DNA of 9,470 bases, taken from positions 1-9,470 of the forward strand of contig CAKJXT010000051.1 of the NCBI GenBank assembly GCA_918219625.1, read 5' to 3'. Shown here piece by piece: positions 5,152-9,470 of this stretch (its first letter is position 1; every line of letters begins with the position of its first letter). Under the pieces are notes generated by a model. The model did no database searches and had not been told where the DNA came from. It saw only the letters and a program-made list of their open reading frames with translations. The position numbers and the translations under genes were made by a program. Origin of the DNA: Bacilli bacterium. GTDB lineage: Bacteria; Bacillota_I; Bacilli_A; RF39; UBA660.

Positions 5152-8013
5152 ATGTATACACCACTTAATATTAAGACTGAAAACACATTGTTAACTAGTT
5201 TAATTAAAATAGATGAACTAGTTGATTTTGCATTGTCTAATAATATTAAGTCTCTTAGTATTACTGACACTAAAATGTATGGTGTATATTATTTTTATAA
5301 GAAGTGTATAGAGAATAATATTAAGCCTATTATTGGGCTTGATATTAATTATGATAATTATAGAGTTATATTATATTGTAAGAATTATAGTGGTTATAAG
5401 TGTTTACTTAAATTGTCTTCTTTAGATAAAGTTATTTCTAATGATTTTATAAATGTTGATGATTTAATTTGTATTGTTCCATATTCTAGTTTAGATAAGT
5501 ATGATGAGTTAAAGAGTTTCTTTTCTTCTATTTTTGTTGGTTATAAGAATAAATCAGAGGAAGAGTTAGGTTATGCGAACATGGTTTATATGAATGATAT
5601 TTTATGTATTGATAAGTCTGATTTAAGATATTTAAAATATCTAGAGTGTATTAAAACTGGTAAGAGTATTAATGAAATACCTGATTGTTTTAATTATATG
5701 CTTAGTATTGATGAGGTTAATAAATTATATCCAAGATATATATCAAATAATTATAAGATATATGATATGTGTGATTTAAGGATGGAATATTCTCGTGATT
5801 TACTTCCAAAATATCCATGTGAAACTGATAGTTTTACTTATCTTAAGAGTTTATGCATTGATGGTATGAAGAAAATCTTTGGTAGTAGTGCGCCTAAGGT
5901 ATATGTTGATAGACTTAAATATGAACTTGATGTTATTAATAGCATGGGATTTTGTAATTACTTTTTGGTAGTTTCAGATTATGTTAGATTTGCTAAAGAG
6001 AGTGGTATATTAGTTGGGCCTGGAAGAGGTAGCGCTGCTGGATCACTTGTTTCATATTTACTTAATATTACTACAATAGATCCTATTAAGTATAATTTAT
6101 TATTTGAAAGATTTTTAAATCCTGAACGTGTTACTATGCCTGATATTGATATTGATTTCGAATATACAAGAAGAGAAGAAGTAGTGGAGTATTGTATTTC
6201 TAAGTATGGTAGTAAGAGAGTTGCACCTATTATTACTTTTGGTACGATGGGGGCTAAACAGTCTATTCGTGATGTTGGAAGATGTTTAAATATTCCTAAT
6301 AAAACTATTGATAGGTTATGTTCTTTTATAGATTCAGATATTAGTTTAAAGGATAATTATAATAATTCTAATATTAAGAAGTTTTTATCTACTGATAAGA
6401 ATTTAGTTAAGCTTTATAATGTTGCTTCTAGATTAGAAGGTATCAAGCGTCATACTAGTATTCATGCGGCTGGTATTGTTATGTCTTGTGTAGATTTAGA
6501 TCAAATTATTCCACTTGATAAAAATCATAATTTTTATACTACTGGATATTCTATGGAATTTTTAGAAGAGTTAGGACTTCTTAAAATGGATTTTCTTGCT
6601 CTTAAGAATCTTACTTTAATTAATGATGTTTTAAAAGAAACTGGTATTGATTTTGATAGTATTCCTATGAATGATAAGGATACACTTGAATTGTTTTGCG
6701 CTGGTAATACTGGTGGTATATTTCAATTTGAAAGCAGTGGGATGATTAGTTTCTTAAAGAAGTTTAAGCCTAGTAATTTTGAAGATATTATAGCTAGTAT
6801 TGCTTTATATAGACCTGGACCTATGTCTAACATTGATAGTTACATTGCTAGAAAACACGGGAAAGAAAAGATTGATTATATTGTTCCTTCTTTGGAGCCT
6901 ATTTTAAAGAGTACATATGGCATTATTGTTTATCAGGAACAGATTATGCAAATAGCTCAAGTAATGGCTGGTTTTAGTTATGGTGAAGCTGATATCTTAC
7001 GTCGTGCGATGAGTAAGAAAAAGGAAGAAGTCTTAATTAAGAAAAGAGAAGAATTCATTTCTGGCTGTATTAAAAATGGTTATTCATTAGAAGATTCTAA
7101 TAAGGTTTATGATTTAATTTTGAAGTTTGCTTCTTATGGATTTAATAGGGCTCATTCAGTTGCTTATGCGATGATTTCTTATAGAATTGCTTATTTAAAA
7201 GTACATTATCCGCTTGTGTTTATGAAAGAGTTATTAAATTCTAATGTTGGCAGTGATTTAAAGATTAAAGATTATATTTATGAATGTAAGGAAAGGGGTA
7301 TTAAGATTCTTACTCCAGATATTAATTTAAGTGATTCTAAATTTATTTTGAATGATGATGGATTAGTATTTCCTTTAACTTCCATTAAAGGTGTTGGAAA
7401 TCAGTATGCGTTAAAGATAATTTCTGAAAGGGAAAATGGTAAGTTTTTAAATATATTTGATTTTGTTAAGAGATGCAGTGTTGCTGGTATAATGGGGGAA
7501 TTAATATTTTCTGGATGCTTTGATTCATTTAATTATAATAAGAGAACGTTAATTGAAAATTTAGAGAAAATTAATAATTATAGTTCGTTAGGTGATTTAT
7601 TTGATGATGATAAGTTTTTACCAATTTTAGATTATAAGGATGAATATGATAGTAAATATTTAATGGAGAAAGAGTTTCTTTTATTTGGGTTTTATTTATC
7701 TAATCATCCTGTTACTAGTTATAAGAAAAAGTATAATACTATTGATTTATCTAATATTTCTAATTATTTTGATAAGGTTATTGATTTGGTTATTTATGTT
7801 GATAGGATTAAGGAAGTTGATACAAAGAAGGGAGATAAAATGTGTTTTATTATTGGTAGTGATGAGTCTACTAGTATAGATGTTGTAATGTTTCCTAAAG
7901 TTTATGATAATAAAATAAAACTTCATGATATTTTATATTTAAATGGTCACGTTGAAAAGCGACATGATAAGTATCAATTTGTTGTTAATAGGATAAAAGA
8001 AATTATTGATTAA
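5152..8013 (+). CDS. dnaE: DNA polymerase III alpha subunit, DnaE type
   Basis: DnaE is a family C DNA polymerase. In Firmicutes it works beside PolC, extending primers and tolerating lesions. The product has 953 residues, shorter than the roughly 1,100-1,160 usual for the family. The N-terminal PHP region (about 1-200) is degenerate: the metal-binding His residues are replaced (LNIKTENTLL and ITDTKMYG). The polymerase core is complete: GPGRGSAAGS (289-298), the catalytic aspartates in MPDIDIDF (329-336), the third Asp in LKMDFLAL (Asp480), RHTSIHAAGIV, YRPGPM (553-558), YGIIVYQEQIMQIAQ and GFNRAHSVAYAMISY. A helix-hairpin-helix follows (TSIKGVGNQYA), then the OB fold (about 875-945, DLVIYVDRIKEV). 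It has no DnaQ-like exonuclease and no tryptophan at all. The ATG at 5152 is chosen over the GTG at 5143. It is divergent from rpmB and ends in a terminator. Confidence 0.96.
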   Translation: MYTPLNIKTENTLLTSLIKIDELVDFALSNNIKSLSITDTKMYGVYYFYKKCIENNIKPIIGLDINYDNYRVILYCKNYSGYKCLLKLSSLDKVISNDFINVDDLICIVPYSSLDKYDELKSFFSSIFVGYKNKSEEELGYANMVYMNDILCIDKSDLRYLKYLECIKTGKSINEIPDCFNYMLSIDEVNKLYPRYISNNYKIYDMCDLRMEYSRDLLPKYPCETDSFTYLKSLCIDGMKKIFGSSAPKVYVDRLKYELDVINSMGFCNYFLVVSDYVRFAKESGILVGPGRGSAAGSLVSYLLNITTIDPIKYNLLFERFLNPERVTMPDIDIDFEYTRREEVVEYCISKYGSKRVAPIITFGTMGAKQSIRDVGRCLNIPNKTIDRLCSFIDSDISLKDNYNNSNIKKFLSTDKNLVKLYNVASRLEGIKRHTSIHAAGIVMSCVDLDQIIPLDKNHNFYTTGYSMEFLEELGLLKMDFLALKNLTLINDVLKETGIDFDSIPMNDKDTLELFCAGNTGGIFQFESSGMISFLKKFKPSNFEDIIASIALYRPGPMSNIDSYIARKHGKEKIDYIVPSLEPILKSTYGIIVYQEQIMQIAQVMAGFSYGEADILRRAMSKKKEEVLIKKREEFISGCIKNGYSLEDSNKVYDLILKFASYGFNRAHSVAYAMISYRIAYLKVHYPLVFMKELLNSNVGSDLKIKDYIYECKERGIKILTPDINLSDSKFILNDDGLVFPLTSIKGVGNQYALKIISERENGKFLNIFDFVKRCSVAGIMGELIFSGCFDSFNYNKRTLIENLEKINNYSSLGDLFDDDKFLPILDYKDEYDSKYLMEKEFLLFGFYLSNHPVTSYKKKYNTIDLSNISNYFDKVIDLVIYVDRIKEVDTKKGDKMCFIIGSDESTSIDVVMFPKVYDNKIKLHDILYLNGHVEKRHDKYQFVVNRIKEIID

Positions 8014-8040
8014 GATACTTGATAAAAGTATCTTTTTTTT
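8012..8040 (+). terminator. dnaE terminator
   Basis: AAGATACTT (8012-8020) pairs perfectly with AAGTATCTT (8026-8034) around a five-base loop, and eight T follow. The hairpin begins inside the dnaE stop codon. The -35 of the next gene starts in the left arm and continues into the loop. Confidence 0.88.
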
Positions 8041-8047
8041 GTATAAT
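8019..8047 (+). promoter_or_regulatory. promoter of the pilin-like gene embedded in the dnaE terminator
   Basis: TTGATA (8019-8024, five of six), a 17-bp spacer made of the hairpin's right arm and T-tract, and a perfect TATAAT (8042-8047) form a good sigma-A promoter. It has the same arrangement as the holA promoter. The start would be near 8054, just before AGGA. Confidence 0.65.
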
Positions 8048-8071
8048 CTTATTAGAATAGGAATGGTTATT

Positions 8072-8437
8072 ATGAATAAAAGAGGTTTTACTTTGATAGA
8101 GTTGTTGGCTGTTATCGCTATACTTGGATTGCTTGTTGCGATAATAAGTCCTGTTGTTACTAATCTTCTTAATGATTCTGAAGATTCTTTAAGTAAAAAT
8201 CAAATTGATACGGTTATTACTGCTTCTAAAAAATACATGATTGATCATTCAAATTTATTACCTGAAGATGATAATGTTTATTCTGTTTCAATTTCCGATT
8301 TAATTAATGCTGGTGTTATTGAGAATGATAAAGTTATTGATCCTAAAACAAAAAATATTTTGAATGGATGTGTCAATATATCTTATAGCGCTAGTTATAA
8401 TCAATATGAATATAACTATTCTAATGAATGTTCATAA
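8072..8437 (+). CDS. type IV pilin-like protein (prepilin-type N-terminal cleavage/methylation domain)
   Basis: The 121-residue product begins MNKRG-FTLIELLAVIAILGLLVAII, a class III prepilin signal. Prepilin peptidase should cut after Gly5 and methylate Phe6; Glu10 is the conserved Glu at +5. The hydrophobic helix spans about 6-28. The small C-terminal domain resembles Firmicutes pseudopilins (KNQIDTVITASKKYM, then VSISDLINAGVI and DPKTKNILNG). Cys100 and Cys120 could form the disulfide loop of type IV pilins. The start at 8072 is set by AGGA nine bases upstream; the ATG at 8063 touches that site. It could be a minor pilin of a competence or adhesion pilus. No ATPase, platform protein or prepilin peptidase gene lies nearby, so it is an orphan in this window. 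Probably co-transcribed with the next gene, 38 bases downstream. Confidence 0.9.
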   Translation: MNKRGFTLIELLAVIAILGLLVAIISPVVTNLLNDSEDSLSKNQIDTVITASKKYMIDHSNLLPEDDNVYSVSISDLINAGVIENDKVIDPKTKNILNGCVNISYSASYNQYEYNYSNECS

Positions 8438-8475
8438 TATTAAATAAAAAGTTAATACTAATATTGGGTGATAAC

Positions 8476-8967
8476 ATGTACTATTTAAAGTATTTTTTTG
8501 TTACTTCAATATTAGGTTTTTTTATTGAAAGTGTTTTATGGCATGGACATGAGAGTGGGATATTATATGGACCTTGGACTTTTATTTATGGGATTGGTTC
8601 TATAATAATTATAATTTTATCTGATAATATTTTAAAAAAGAGACATTTAAATAAATATTTAAGATTTTTAATTTTATTTTTTTCTTGTTTTATGATTTTA
8701 ACTCTAGTTGAGTTATTAGGTGGATTATTCATTGAAAAATTTTTTCATGTTTCATTTTGGGATTATAGTAAATATAAATTTAATGTCGGTAAGTATATTT
8801 CTCTTGAAATGTCATTATTATGGGTAGTGGCTTCGATATTTTTTGTTTTTATTTTAAGACCAATTCTTGATTATATTATTGATAAGATATCTAATTATGT
8901 TTTTTATGTTTTATCATTTTTATTTGTTGGAGATATATTTTTAACTATATTATTTAGAAATTTTTAG
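8476..8967 (+). CDS. PF06541-type multi-span membrane protein ('putative ABC transporter permease')
   Basis: The 163-residue protein is almost entirely hydrophobic, with about five spans (3-20, 36-52, 63-84, 110-130, 141-160). Its motifs are those of the PF06541 family, often annotated as ABC-transporter permease: G14 and E18 in the first helix, YGPW (31-34) then IYG (37-39), E79 with E87 in the third helix, FWDYS (94-98), N103 and G105, and LLW (114-116). Despite the family name, no ATPase partner is present here and the biochemical function is not established. The ATG at 8476 follows GGGTGAT by three bases. It sits 38 bases after the pilin-like gene with no terminator between them, so the two probably form an operon. 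A functional link to the pilin is only a possibility. Confidence 0.85.
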   Translation: MYYLKYFFVTSILGFFIESVLWHGHESGILYGPWTFIYGIGSIIIIILSDNILKKRHLNKYLRFLILFFSCFMILTLVELLGGLFIEKFFHVSFWDYSKYKFNVGKYISLEMSLLWVVASIFFVFILRPILDYIIDKISNYVFYVLSFLFVGDIFLTILFRNF

Positions 8968-9052
8968 ATTAACTATGAAAATAAGTATATTTTTACGATT
9001 TTGCAGTTTTAGGTAATCAGTAATTTTATTTTTACTATTTTTTAATTTCTGT

Positions 9053-9081
9053 ATACAGATTTTAATTATCTGTATTTTTTT
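9053..9081 (+). terminator. terminator of the pilin/membrane-protein unit
   Basis: ATACAGAT (9053-9060) pairs perfectly with ATCTGTAT (9068-9075) around a seven-base loop, and a run of seven T (9075-9081) follows. It lies 85 bases after the stop of the membrane-protein gene. A weaker hairpin (AGTAA at 9019-9023 with TTACT at 9032-9036, then T's) may add to termination. The rest of 8968-9052 holds nothing I can recognise. Confidence 0.75.
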
Positions 9082-9107
9082 GTTTGATGATGTTTAAAAT
9101 CACTCAT

Positions 9108-9136
9108 TTGTATTAGATTTTATGGTGTGCTATAGT
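9108..9136 (+). promoter_or_regulatory. probable promoter of the Rpn-family gene (extended -10)
   Basis: TG-C-TATAGT gives an extended -10 (hexamer 9131-9136) with TTGTAT (9108-9113, three of six) as -35 at 17 bp. Transcription would begin near 9143, leaving a leader of about 48 bases that contains two possible hairpins. Confidence 0.5.
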
Positions 9137-9144
9137 GTGTTTGT

Positions 9145-9189
9145 GGATTTAATTAGACGTCTAAAATCCTCTTTGAAGGGAGAGATTTT
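9145..9189 (+). promoter_or_regulatory. structured leader with two competing hairpins before the Rpn-family gene
   Basis: GGATTT (9145-9150) can pair with AAATCC (9164-9169), enclosing the 12-base palindrome TTAGACGTCTAA (9153-9164). Alternatively AAAATC plus TCT (9163-9172, one bulged C) can pair with AGA plus GATTTT (9181-9189), which buries part of the AAGGGAGAG ribosome binding site and is followed by T's. The two folds share bases 9164-9169 and exclude each other. The palindrome could instead be a protein-binding operator. Regulation is inferred from pairing only. Confidence 0.4.
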
Positions 9190-9190
9190 T

Positions 9191-9470
9191 TTGGAAAATA
9201 ATAAACCTAAATTTGTAAGTTTAGTTTCAGATACAACATTTAAATATTTATGGAAAAATGAAAGAACTAATCCTTGGATTAGAGAGATAGTTGAGTCTAA
9301 AACAGGGATTGATTTAAGTGATTATCATTTGTCTGATAATGAGATGAATACTGGATCTTTAGTTAAGGATTATAGGACAGATATTACTTTATCAAATAAT
9401 AAAGATAATGTTATTATTGAGATGAATAATGACTATTATGAATCAGCTGAAATAAAAGGTAGACAATATC
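9191..9470 (+). CDS. Rpn-family / PD-(D/E)XK nuclease family transposase-like protein, 5' part
   Basis: The first 93 codons are present and the gene runs off the window. Proteins of this family (PF12784-like, Rpn recombination-promoting nucleases) are RecA-independent DNA-cleaving enzymes, some now linked to phage defence. The visible part has the family order: SDTTFKYLWKNE (13-24) for the usual 'DxxFKxxF' start, a variable region, then YRTDITLSNN (61-70) and VIIEMNND (74-81). Asp64, Glu77 and the following Asn79 fit the PD-(D/E)XK core, with ExN where many members have ExQ or ExK. The TTG start is chosen because AAGGGAGAG ends six bases before it. An in-frame ATG at 9122 lies upstream of the likely transcription start and lacks a ribosome binding site. 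Completeness cannot be judged. Confidence 0.82.
   Translation, partial: MENNKPKFVSLVSDTTFKYLWKNERTNPWIREIVESKTGIDLSDYHLSDNEMNTGSLVKDYRTDITLSNNKDNVIIEMNNDYYESAEIKGRQY

Noticed and set aside
7685..7879. 64-codon hydrophobic frame inside dnaE
   Set aside because: A shadow frame in AT-rich DNA. Its apparent membrane character comes from ATT/TTA codons read out of frame.
8436..8466. AATATTA/TAATATT dyad between the pilin-like gene and the membrane-protein gene as a terminator
   Set aside because: The stem is only A-T pairs with a long loop and no T-run follows, so it would not terminate.
9122..9190. In-frame ATG at 9122 for the Rpn-family gene
   Set aside because: It overlaps the likely promoter spacer and -10 and has no ribosome binding site. 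The added residues do not resemble the family N-terminus.
1..9470. Use of genetic code 4 (TGA as Trp)
   Set aside because: No gene needs TGA read as Trp and every Trp seen is TGG. An AT-rich code-4 genome would show many in-frame TGA codons.
1..9470. CRISPR array, tRNA, rRNA, insertion-sequence ends or att sites
   Set aside because: I found no regularly spaced repeats, no tRNA cloverleaf arms with a GTTCGA-type loop, and no terminal inverted repeats flanking any gene.

Overview
This window reads as a chromosomal segment of a very AT-rich, low-GC Gram-positive bacterium (Firmicutes/Bacilli, possibly a Mollicutes-related or Erysipelotrichales-like gut lineage). The evidence is a Bacillus-type LexA with a Bacillus-type SOS box, a DnaE with a Gram-positive-type N-terminal PHP region, a short ribosomal protein L28, consensus sigma-A promoters, and AGGAGG or GGTGAT ribosome binding sites. 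All genes read through under the standard bacterial code: Trp is always TGG, and every visible stop is TAA or TAG. The species cannot be named from the sequence alone.

Layout. 1-534: a 145-aa helical, methionine-rich protein of unknown function, convergent with lexA (556-1173, minus). Across a 127-bp divergent control region with two consensus promoters and two LexA-box-like sites lies a 44-aa single-span membrane protein (1301-1435, plus) with its own terminator. holA (DNA polymerase III delta, 1492-2409, plus) follows, convergent with a minus-strand pair: rarA/mgsA (2884-4110) and a DUF3592-like two-span membrane protein that overlaps its 3' end (2415-2897). Divergent from rarA is a 192-aa Asn/Gln-rich tail-anchored protein (4230-4808), convergent with rpmB (ribosomal L28, 4823-5011, minus). 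Divergent from rpmB is dnaE (5152-8013), followed on the plus strand by an orphan type IV pilin-like protein (8072-8437), a PF06541-type membrane protein (8476-8967), a 223-bp intergenic region with a terminator and a structured leader, and the 5' part of an Rpn/PD-(D/E)XK-family gene running off the window at 9470.

How the genes work together. Much of the window is replication and DNA-damage machinery: the replicative or lesion-tolerant polymerase DnaE, the clamp-loader subunit HolA, the stalled-fork ATPase RarA and the SOS repressor LexA. The most interesting item is the 44-aa gene. It occupies the place that yneA (SOS cell-division inhibitor) has next to lexA in Bacillus, with a LexA box placed exactly between its -35 and -10, but it lacks the LysM domain of YneA. 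It is a good candidate for a minimal SOS-induced membrane protein, perhaps a division inhibitor.

The genome is compact. All three convergent pairs share bidirectional terminators that overlap stop codons. Two plus-strand genes (holA and the pilin gene) have promoters built into the hairpin and T-tract of the preceding terminator.
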